64,000 nucleotides of DNA from Symbiodinium microadriaticum (Eukaryota > Sar > Dinophyceae > Suessiales > Symbiodiniaceae): assembly GCA_001939145.1 (NCBI GenBank), contig LSRX01000067.1, forward strand, positions 1,194,083 through 1,258,082, written 5' to 3'. Shown here in pieces: positions 55,761-64,000 of this stretch. The notes under the pieces were generated by a model that made no database searches, was not told where the DNA came from, and was given only the letters and a program-made list of their open reading frames with translations. Position numbers and translations under genes: made by a program. Within the stretch, counting starts at the first letter, position 1. Each line of letters opens with the position of its first letter.

Positions 55761-56654
55761 GTGGAGGATGTGGGGCCCTGCAACCCCAATCTGGGAGCGT
55801 TTTAGGGTTTGGGATTTAGGGTTTTGGGTTTAGGGAGCATCTATGGGCAGTGTTCCTGCGAAACCAACCCTTCTGACGCGTGCTTCTACTACACTGCGAA
55901 GTCCTACTTCTTGTTCGAGGCTGGCTAAACCCTACAACCTACACCCTAAGCCCAAAATAGATTTGTGCAGTCCGTGTTCCTTCTCCAACAAGGGTTTAGG
56001 GTTTAGGGATTCTGCAGAGACACATTGCAAGGAAATCTCGTTTTGCATCACACTCTGTTGATGGACGGAATCCTGCATTATCCATCAAAAGGCAGAAGCC
56101 ACCATTCCAACATTTAGGACACTTGAGGCAATGCAAACAGGAGGCCTGGAAAGCACAGGGTTCAGGGGGTTTAGGGTTTTCGATGTAGGGTTAAAGATGT
56201 TTGAGGGCTCAGGGTTGTAAGCTTCAGGGTTCGAAGGCTTTGGATTTGGGATTCAGGGTTTAAGCCACTAGGCGAATCATGTCGGGCTGGGGCCAAGGGT
56301 GTAAGGTCCAGGGCCCGGAGGCTTGGGTCGGTTGCAGCGGTAGCCGCCAGGAGCGACCTAAGCCCCACGGCTTAGGCCTTGCAAGGCCGACGGACTGAAG
56401 GCTTCAAGGCAGCGCCTTACATACTATGATATGATAGGAGCATGCTGTAATACAGAATGTTCTCGTGCACCATAACAGAACCATAGCACATTACATGAGA
56501 CTCAACCATATTCTATAAGGGTTTCAACCGGGTAAGACTGAGGGTCTTGAGGGTTAAACTTAGGGCTTGGCGGCTTTGACTAATTCGTTTCAGCCCAGAA
56601 CTTTCCACTTCAAGCTCCTTAGGATTTAGGGTGTCGGGTTTAGGATTTAGGGGT
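55761..56654. other. unassigned stretch upstream of the PPAT-like gene
   Basis: TTTAGGG words at 55800-55840 and 55990-56010. A diverged MITE family A copy at 56055-56140 (TCCTGCATTATCCATCA, CCATTCCAACATTTAGGAC). TTTAGGG-like words at 56160-56260. Confidence 0.35.
56055..56140 (-). mobile_element. MITE family A, copy 4 (diverged)
   Basis: CTGTTGATGGACGGAATCC, TGCATTATCC, CCATTCCAACATTTAGG, ACACTTGAGGCAATGCAAA. It aligns with 33328-33426 but with several changes and a lost right end. Confidence 0.45.
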
Positions 56655-57672
56655 TAGAGGTTTATTAGGGTTCCTGTGAGACGAGCTGCGGCCAAGCCTT
56701 GCTCACGCACCGCTGGAGGTGCGAGGGGTTGGCGCAGGTAGCTGCTGGTGCCCAGGCAGATTCCGAAGTAACCTGGCTTCGATTAAGAGTCAAGGGGTTT
56801 GGGGTATAGGGCCTAGGGTTCACAATCCCATCTTCGGAATATTGATCCAGGACACCCCAAAGAACACGAAGTCAAGGAGACCGAGCCCATAAGAAGGCAT
56901 CAGCCTAGGCGCAAGCGCTCCCACCCCTTCGTCCCATGACTCCTCAAGCCATTTCTCGCCGCAACATCTCAAAACACACAGGGAGGAAGGAAACGGGAGT
57001 AAGAGCTTCGGATTCAGTGAACTGAGAGCTGGTTGCCCGGAATATGCTACAATACTGACCCAGTAAGACTATGTAAGACTACAAACATAGTTTTTCTACA
57101 TACATGTAAGTATATTATTTATGTCTATATGCCTCAAGCCCAACCTCCATTCTCGGATGCTCAATGCCAAATCTGCAGCTCCAACCTACTAGCCACGGCG
57201 GCTGCCGCTATTTTAAACAATCATCAGCAAAAATGAAAAAAGCACTCAAAAACCCTACACCTCAAATCGTAGACCCTGTTCCTTAAACCCTAAAGTCTGA
57301 ACCCTGAAGCCGAACAACAGCTATCAGCCCAGTGATTCTCTGTCAGGCCTAGAAGAGAGGCCAGGGGGAGCCCGAGACCCAGGACACACCTCAGAGAGGG
57401 GTCTTGGGATTTTAGGGCTTTGGGTTTCGGGGTTTAGGGGGGTAGGGTTTAAGCCGGTGCAGGGTTTCGGGCTTAGGGCAGAGGTGTCTTGCGGAATGGT
57501 GCTTAGGCATGTTGCTTAAGGCATCCGGCGAAATCAGATGGCAGTCTTTGCTTGGTATTACTGCGGAGATCGATCTGCTGCTCGCTGAAGCGGCTGAGCT
57601 TGCAGCCTCCTCCTCCTCCTCCTCCCATCAATACTCATCCTGCCCCTCCATATTAGCCCTGCCTGCACTTGT
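56655..57672. other. unassigned stretch with a possible exon
   Basis: The minus-strand island 56680-56775 follows an AAGCCAG acceptor and ends at a GC-type donor (GAGCAAG|GCTTGG); the frame includes SHLQRCVSKAWPQL. Not recognised. TTTAGGG words at 57400-57480 and a (TCC)n run at 57606-57627. Confidence 0.25.
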
Positions 57673-57981
57673 TTGCCACTCCTCCTGCTCCTACCACTCC
57701 TCCTCCTGCTCCTTCTGCACTACCAAAATAATCGTTATGCCACCAGAAGGGACGGTATACACCTACATTCTTCTACCACTTCCTGTCCCGAAGTGTTTTG
57801 TTGTCATGGAGTTCCAAATAACAATGACCCAGCGTTGTATACGTGGCGAGTCTTAGCAGTTTCCTTTGCTGGTATACTGCTGCTGGATAACATTGTACGG
57901 CTGTTGATTAGAGTGCAGCTGTATATCCGCAACTTTTCATCATTCTGCCGTAATATTCAACCGGTACATTTTACTCTTTAG
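57673..57981 (+). CDS. possible exon, single-helix membrane segment
   Basis: Plus-strand frame open for about 100 codons to a TAG at 57979. The first part over the TCC/CTG-rich sequence is low complexity. The last 50 codons are ordinary and contain VLAVSFAGILLLDNIVRLLI, a plausible transmembrane helix. Product unknown. It would be on the opposite strand to all recognised genes here. Confidence 0.22.
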   Translation: MPLLLLLPLLLLLLLHYQNNRYATRRDGIHLHSSTTSCPEVFCCHGVPNNNDPALYTWRVLAVSFAGILLLDNIVRLLIRVQLYIRNFSSFCRNIQPVHFTL

Positions 57982-58087
57982 CTTTGTGTGGCTGCCTGAC
58001 ATTCAGGTTACTTTGACAATGTGTTCTCATCTTCTCTTCTCAGGCTCACCTTCTAATCGACTTCAACCCAGCACTATGCTTCAACAG

Positions 58088-58265
58088 TACTACATGTGGG
58101 TATCAATCAGCGAAGTGTGGGGCATCTTGTATTGGTAGGCTTCAGATTTGCAGTATTGCACTATGTCGCTGCAGTCCGCGTTTTGCACCACAAGGTGGAG
58201 GCTTGTGTCGGTGCTTCCATTCATGCCCAAAGCTTGAACCGTGAAACCCTCAAACCCTGAACCCA
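58088..58265 (-). CDS. possible exon, unidentified
   Basis: Minus-strand frame free of telomere-like units over about 51 codons (includes VQNADCSDIVQYCKSEAYQY) ending at a TGA at 58090. The other two minus frames are interrupted. No family recognised. Confidence 0.27.
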
Positions 58266-58299
58266 AAAACACTCCTCGCCTCCAGAATATGAACGGCTT

Positions 58300-60245
58300 T
58301 AGGGTTGTCCCTTCCGACAGCTTCTGATGACAGAACCCGATGCCCTACTGCTGAACGCTAACTACACTCCGAGCCAGGAATCCTACTCTTCAGAGGCTTC
58401 GGGCTTAAGGTTTAGGGTACACGGTTTAGGATTTAGGGTTGAGGGTTCAGGTTTAGGGTTCTATAGTACCCTGAAGGAAAACGGAAGAACTCAAAAAAAA
58501 CGGATGCGCATCCCCGGCGCGCGGAAGGCGCTGCAGCAGCACCCAGAGCCAACGCGGACCCGGCTCCTGGAAGTGTAAGTAGTTTGATTTAGGAGTTTAG
58601 GGCCTTTAGGGTCTAGAGTTGGAGGGGTCTTCTGAATTACAGGAACCCGCATCCCGACAAGCTTACTAGAGCCCTGACATCAAAGCAGGGAGAGGTCAAT
58701 GTAATGGAGGTGTAATAATTTCTGTTATAGAAACTTTGCTTAATCTATATTATCCTCTAACCCTAAACCCTAAACCCTAAACCCTAAAACCCTATTATCC
58801 TATAAGATCAACCGGCAGTAGTTCCTAATTATTCCGACCCCCTTTTTTTGACAACCTCAAGCTTGGGAACACAGGGCTCATGGCGACCTTGCGCCGGAGG
58901 GTTTCGGAGTAGAGAGGTTTAGGGCTAGGGGCTTGAGGTTCGGGGTTTAGGGCTTTGGGGTTTCAGGCTTTAGGGTTTAGGGTCAGGGCTTAGGGCTTTA
59001 GGGTTTAGGCTTTTGGGCTTTGGTGCATTGAATCCGAAGAAGGAAGCGCTTTAAGTGGTCAGAGCCTGGAGAAGGGGCCAACTTTAGCGGCCTAAAGCTG
59101 CTTCGGAGCTGTACTGCTTCTCTTTTGTCCCTCCCAAACTCTCCACTCCCTAAACCCCGTACCCTAAACACTGAGCGCCAAGCCAAAAACCTTACTCACT
59201 AAATTCTGCCCAATCCCTACATCCTAAACCCTAAACCCCAGACTCCCCTCAACCCTACACCCTACACCCCAACGATGTGCTCCGAATCTCGCCACCCAAA
59301 CGTTTTTGGCGAACTTTTGCAGGCGCAGGCCGGCTGTGGCTGTAAGCCGTGCCAAGGGCCTCGCACTTGTCGGGGCTCAGTTAAGGTTTAGGGTTTAGGG
59401 TTTGGGGTTTAGGGTTTAGGGTTTAGGGTTCCTTCAAAGGGTTCCGTTTCGGGTTTGGGGTTTAGGGTTAGGGGTTTAGGCGTTTGTTGGGTTTGCTGGT
59501 TTAGCCTCAAAGGATTCGGCTCCTTTACGGGATCTACAAGGGATCCTTATTAAGGGAAAGGCCTCCCATTCGGGTTTAGGGTTCCTTCGAAAGGGTGCCT
59601 GTTCGGGTTCCTTCGAAGGTTCCTTTTAGTGGCTCCTCCTTTGCAACTCGCCCTGAGGTTTGGGGCGATGGTGATTTAAGGCTCGGGATTGGGTTTTCGG
59701 GTTTATGGCTTTAGGGTCTAGGGTTTAGGGTTTAGAGGGCTTAGGGCGTTTAGGGTCTAGGGGTTGAGGGTTTAGGGAGTTGAAATGGGTTGCGGGCTTA
59801 GGTGCTGGAGTTTTCGACAGGATGCTCCCTACCAACCCTAGCAGTCCAGGCCCGCCGGATGAAAACGAACTCGCAGAATCACTAGATTTCAGTGCTACTT
59901 CTACAGACGAGGCCTTAGCAAACACGAGGATTGCTTTGCTGCCTCTGCTTATGCTTCACTGGGTTCCCCGTACACTTCTTCCAAACCGTGATCCCTCTAG
60001 GATACTTCCTCGTGGGATCCTATCCAGTTGCAGCCGTGCTGCGAACATCCTTGGTCGGCAAGGCTGCTCTGTGTTACAAAGAACACGAATGAGAGCTTGG
60101 GGGTTCAGGGTTTCGGGTTAGGGGGCAGGGTTTGGGGCTTGGGGTCTTGGTTTAGGGTTTGGAGTCTTTGATCTGATACTCCTATGTGAACCGGAACTGC
60201 TAGCGATGGGAACAGCTGGTCAAAGAGTCCAAGTCACTGTGACAG
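58300..60245. other. unassigned stretch with TTTAGGG tracts
   Basis: TTTAGGG tracts at 58405-58465, 58905-59015, 59375-59495 and 59700-59780, and CCCTAAA at 58757-58795. Islands at 59020-59150 (minus) and 59800-60095 (open on both strands) may hold exons but are not recognised. The sequence at 58825-58850 (CTAATTATTCCGACCCCC) is the end of a family C copy. Confidence 0.3.
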
Positions 60246-60249
60246 GGTT

Positions 60250-60725
60250 CAGGGTTTAGAGTCACGCAAAGACTGCATCCCAGTCCCAAACAGCTTCCAC
60301 TGCTTGATATTCTAAGTTCGCTGCTGCCCAAAGCTTGCATGTTCTGTTTGGAAAAACTTTAGACACTAAGCATAAAACCCGAAACCCTTAAGCCTAAAAC
60401 CATCAACCCTGCCATCTCGCCCAGTTTCGCTCGAATTGCTCCGAGAGTAGCTGGGCCTCCTTCGCTGCATTTGCGCGGGCCTGCGACTCGCCTGGCACGG
60501 TCACATTTGTCACACGAAGGTGTGCACCCCAACTGGAGCTCGTGGTGCTTTCAGACCCCTAAAATGCAAAAGATCCTAAATTCACCGAAATGCCATCTCA
60601 AGCCCTGAGACCCAAAACCTCCGAACGTCTATAGGACCCTCAAGCCCCAAAGCTCCACAAAAGCCGGGTGGCGGGAGTCCCGGAAGGTCTCTGTGGCATA
60701 GATCGGCGAGCTGAGATCCTGGGTG
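60250..60725 (-). CDS. possible three-exon minus-strand gene part, unidentified
   Basis: Three minus-strand islands with splice-like edges. The first, 60722-60655, follows TTAG and reads DTQDLSSPIYATETFRDSRH. The second, about 60555-60412, follows the acceptor GCATTTTAG and reads through HLRVTNVTVPGESQARANAA into a charged helix (EAQLLSEQFERNWARW), with a possible donor GGCAGG|GTTGATG. The third, 60345-60255, reads LWAAANLEYQAVEAVWDWD to a TGA. The middle one has the amphipathic look of a coiled coil. Short telomere-like words separate the islands. Family unknown; joining them is inference from strand, spacing and splice-like edges. Confidence 0.35.
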
Positions 60726-60734
60726 TCGCTAAGG

Positions 60735-60900
60735 GCCTAGGGTTAAGAGTTTAGGGTTTAAGATATACGGTTTAGGGTTTAGGGTTTAAGATTTAGGGTT
60801 TAGGGTTTAAGATTTAGGGTTTAGGGTTTAGGGTGTAAGATTTAGGGTTTAGAGTTTAGGGTTTAAGATTTCGGGTTTAGGGTTCTTAGGGTTCTTAGGG
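60735..60900 (+). repeat. TTTAGGG array with TTTAAGA interruptions
   Basis: Near-regular TTTAGGG pairs separated by TTTAAGAT (five times) to about 60890; one of the most regular arrays in the window. Confidence 0.93.
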
Positions 60901-62190
60901 ATCGCCAAGGGAGCCTCTACTGTTTAAGGATTCTCTACGGGTACCATGAGCTTTTATAAGGCGTGAGGGCCTGAGGGCTTAGGCTTTTTGTCAAAGGCTG
61001 AGGACTCATGTGGGTGTTCTGGTTTCTTGGGCTTTGGGGCGCACGGCTTGAGGTCTAAAGCGTTCGGGGTCTTGGCTTTGGGTTCAGCCTTATGGAGTCT
61101 GTTTTGCGGTGGCCTTGCGCACATGTCTGCGTGCTTCGCGCGAGCTTTGCCTTTTGACTACGTACACATAAAGTTGGCATAAAGCGGAGTCCAAGCAGTG
61201 TGGCCCTGGGCAACTTGCTAAAAAAACTAGCCTTTGCACAGAACTTCCATCCAAGACAGAAGCTACATGCCACGCCTTCGACCTTGGCTTAAGATCCTAT
61301 CCTCAGATGCGAAGACCACCACTTCAACTTTACATGTTGCCACAACCCTAAGCTTTGATCACCATGCATCAAGAGCTGCGTCCCGGAAGTCTGGCAGTGA
61401 ACTATGCAGACTGAAGACTGTTCAAGCGTAGACATCCACAGAGCAGGTCTGCAAACAATAGACCTCCTCGCTGAGTTCCCTGGTACGCCCTCTAAGGTCA
61501 AGGGTTATCTACCAGGTCCCTTCTGCAAGGAAACACACCCAGAATCTGCCGGGCTGCAGCAGCGGCAGATTTTAAAAATGCAGAGCGAGCAAGGCAGAAC
61601 ACAGCCTGGCGGACAAGGCAAAGTCAGAGTACTTTGAGAGCCCCAGCCCTAAACCCGACTTCTTTTCTGGCAAGGCACGGGTGTGGAGTGTGTGTGCGTG
61701 CGCGTGCGTGTGCTTTGGTGCTGCGTAGATTTCTGTTTCTCTTTGCGGCGCTCTGCTAGGATGGTCAGGACTTAGGCAGGAATCCCCCTGTCTGACCCCA
61801 GGCACCCAAAACCCCTACACCTTAAGTCCCCTTAAGTCCAGAACCCGCCATCCAAACCCAACAGCCGAAAGGTCCCCAACCGACTTGCCAAGGGGGCCTC
61901 AGGCAGTGACTACTCTTCTTGGAGTTCGGGGCTGTAGCTGGGGTGGTTGGAGCTCCGCAGGGTTTGCACTCGGACTCGGGGTGTCCCTGAGGTAGCCTCC
62001 GATTTGGGATTTTGGGGCCTTTAAGATTTTGTTGACTTTAGGTGGTGTAAGTCAGGGCTCTGGGCTTCAGGGACCCTGCACGGCCTCCGGCACGTGGCTG
62101 TACTCCCGGCCTCAGAAGACTACGAGACTGAAGGGGCTTCCACAAGCGAAGCTTGGAGCAGCGACTAAGCATCGACCGATGGGTCCTAAG
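60901..62190. other. unassigned stretch
   Basis: The unique sequence 61100-61640 is open in several frames on both strands, and a (GT)n/GCGTGC run lies near 61690-61715. No gene recognised. Confidence 0.3.
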
Positions 62191-62295
62191 TACGGTTGAT
62201 GATAGAAAACCTGCATTACCTTAAGGGCCCTACATTATGGGAACTATAGTATATTCCTTATTATGGGTCATGCAGGATTTATATCATCAACCGTA
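62191..62295 (+). mobile_element. MITE family A, copy 2 (best preserved)
   Basis: 105 bp with perfect 14-base terminal inverted repeats, TACGGTTGATGATA at 62191-62204 and TATCATCAACCGTA at 62282-62295. Non-coding; a small non-autonomous DNA transposon. Confidence 0.85.
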
Positions 62296-63002
62296 TCATC
62301 GTCAACCCCAATTTATTCTACAACCCCGATTTATGAACTAGAAGCCCTAACCCCAGAAACCGTCACAATTGGCCGGGGACCCGACGAATCTGCCGACCTT
62401 AGCGAGAGGAGTCTGGATTCGAGTAGGGGCTCCTCCTCTGAAGGTACCTGTAAGAGTTCCTATCAGGGTATTGATGCGAAACTTCCGGGTAAGACAGGGA
62501 TACAGCACCTGGTGCTGATTTGGGCTTGGCAAGTTCTGATTTCATCTAAGGTTGCTTCAGACATGTCGACGTTTACGCCCAAAACCGAAGAAGTAGCCAC
62601 TGCAATGCAGAATCACCTCAAGAGTGCAAGTGTATGCCTCACACACGTCACTCGTCTTGAGCCGACATACCGAATACTGTAAACAATAATGGTGCGGCAG
62701 ATCAATCTGTTTGTGAATGGGGTTCCGGCCTGATGGGGAACAGCTTTCAGATTGGATGCTAAGCTACACCCAGGCCCGAAACTTAAAACCCCTAAAACCC
62801 TAGACGGCCCTGAACCTTGAAACCCGACGCCCTAAAACCCGAAACCCCTAAGCCCAAAGCCAGACTTTAGGCCTGAAGCCCGAAAGCCTTAACCCCAAAC
62901 CCTAAACCCTAAACCATCAAGGGGGCTGTACTCTTCATACTGCTCCCAGGGCCGACCCAGCACGGCCATGTCGAAGTCCTCAGACTTGGGGTGTAGGTAA
63001 TG
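62296..63002. other. unassigned stretch
   Basis: A plus-strand frame of 139 codons (62263-62682) begins inside the MITE and reads into unique sequence; it has no recognisable domain and may be chance. CCCTAAA words at 62780-62920. Confidence 0.3.
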
Positions 63003-63085
63003 TAGGAAAGGGTGCCTTTTTTCAAGGGATTTCTAAGGGCTACGGGCACTGTAATATAAGGGGCCTTAATAACAGATTAGAGTTT
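63003..63085 (+). mobile_element. dispersed repeat family D, copy
   Basis: AAAGGGTGCCTTTTTTCAAGGG, TAAGGGCTACGGGC, ATAAGGGGCCTTAATAACAG, then the start of a C segment (GAGTTTTGGGGTGTG). Matches 11520-11605. Confidence 0.55.
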
Positions 63086-63578
63086 TGGGGTGTGATCGGA
63101 CAAGAAGTCTAAACTCTAGACCCTAAAGCCTAGACCCTAAACCCTAAACCCTAATCCCTCTGTGTGTGTTCAAGGTTTCAGGATTTAGAGGCTGTGCACT
63201 TCAAGGGCCTCAACTGCGAAGACTGTAACTTGCGGCTTTTGGTGTTGGAGGAAATCGAAACTGGCTGTGATGCGGATAGTCAGTAATGTTGGTAAAGTAT
63301 TGGTTATGTAGGTTTAGGGTTTAGGGTTTAGGGTTGGGTTCAGCAGTGACGGTTTTCAACGTTTGGGGTTGAGTGTTTCAGACTCCGTGCCCGGGCTCAG
63401 AAATTACAGAGTTCGTCGCTTCCGTCGGAAGAGCTTGGGAAGTGAGCTTGGGAAGTCTCCTGATGCGAAATTCGAACCAAGCATCCATGAACAGCCTGCA
63501 GTCCATCTCGTCACTGTCTGCACACTTGTGGTGAGCAGTCTGCTCCTGGGCGTGGGTCAGGGCCTTGGGCTTCAAAGC

Positions 63579-63791
63579 TTAGGGTTCTCTAGGGCCCCCC
63601 TGCGCGCTCTGTGCGTGCACTTTTTGGTGCCAGCTGGAAAAGAAGATTTCCGCCACCTTTTTTGCTATTGAAAGCATCTTTCCCATGGGGTCCAGTATGG
63701 TGTGTTGCGGTGTGGTTCCAGCATTCCCGGCAAAGGGCATGTAGTTTGTACTTCTATCAGCAATAACAATGCTCGATACTTTCAAAGCCAC
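63579..63791 (-). CDS. possible exon, unidentified
   Basis: Minus-strand frame of about 60 informative codons without telomere-like units, including NYMPFAGNAGTTPQHTILDP. A second minus frame is also open. Possible exon of an unidentified gene; the family is not recognised. Confidence 0.27.
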   Translation of the reverse strand: MALKVSSIVIADRSTNYMPFAGNAGTTPQHTILDPMGKMLSIAKKVAEIFFSSWHQKVHAQSAQGGPREP

Positions 63792-63859
63792 TTAGCCGGA
63801 AGAGCCCGAGATGCAAAAAAGTTTGAGGTTTAGGGTTTTCTTTACGGGTCTTAGTCTTC

Positions 63860-63962
63860 ATAATTAGAATAGGGTTTGCGGGGTATAGTGTACTATAAGG
63901 CTATAATTATAATAAGGAGCCCAGAATCGTGTCGGTAACTATTTGGGCCCCGAGCATTAGGG
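63860..63962 (+). mobile_element. dispersed repeat family C, copy
   Basis: TTAGAATAGGGTTTGCGGGG, TATAGTGTACTATAAGG, TATAATTATAATAAGGAGCCC, GTGTCGGTAACTATTTGGGCC. Full family order; compare 7486-7580 and 22126-22218. Confidence 0.65.
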
Positions 63963-64000
63963 CGTCACCGGTTCAGGAACTTAGGACTTAGGGCTGGCAG

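Noticed and set aside
62263-62682. 139-codon plus-strand frame as a gene
   Set aside because: The start codon lies inside a MITE, there is no recognisable domain, and a minus frame is open over part of it.
1-64000. Many frames of 60-100 codons with GLGFRVWG or NPKPLNP repeats
   Set aside because: They are translations of TTTAGGG or CCCTAAA in the three frames, not proteins.

Overview
The window looks like nuclear DNA of a dinoflagellate. Four things point there. (1) A near-perfect copy of the dinoflagellate spliced-leader core (TAGCCATTTTGGCTCAAG) lies at 18372-18393, minus strand. (2) Introns in three genes mix GT, GC and GA donors, almost all with AG|G at the acceptor. (3) Gene families typical of the group are present: a Ubl-ankyrin protein, a dinoflagellate-type copia element and a dinornavirus-like insert. 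(4) Plant-type telomere heptamers (TTTAGGG) are scattered through the whole window in short degenerate tracts on both strands.

Only a small part of the window is coding, and every gene I can reconstruct is on the minus strand. From right to left these are: a PPAT (CoaD)-like HxGH nucleotidyltransferase in at least seven very small exons (about 55.76-47.7 kb), with a decayed Ty1/copia RT-RNase H fragment in its largest intron; a four-exon ubiquitin-like plus ankyrin-repeat protein (43.15-41.21 kb); and a six-exon aldo-keto reductase (38.53-33.73 kb) with a complete catalytic tetrad and an N-terminal extension carrying a PCNA-binding (PIP-box) motif. The AKR and PPAT introns are largely filled with degenerate TTTAGGG/CCCTAAA tracts, microsatellites and small dispersed elements, so a simple ORF scan misses most of their exons.

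At 13.94-18.39 kb lies the most striking object: a nearly full-length, decayed DNA copy of a positive-strand RNA virus resembling the dinornaviruses (Heterocapsa RNA virus type). It has a replicase gene with RdRp motifs A-E and, downstream, a capsid-like gene with a basic N-terminal arm. It carries a host spliced leader at its 5' end and an A-run at its 3' end, so it looks like a retroposed, trans-spliced, polyadenylated transcript. It sits inside a TTTAGGG tract.

The rest is telomere-like repeat, microsatellites (AT-rich block 19.1-19.7 kb, GTAA/GTGA block 45.7-46.4 kb, GATA block 46.6-46.85 kb, TGTC block 51.6-51.8 kb), small MITE-like families (at least three, several copies each), and isolated open stretches that may be exons of genes I could not identify. 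No tRNA, rRNA or CRISPR array was seen. There is a 124-base assembly gap at 13542-13665 and single N bases at 4558 and 30688.
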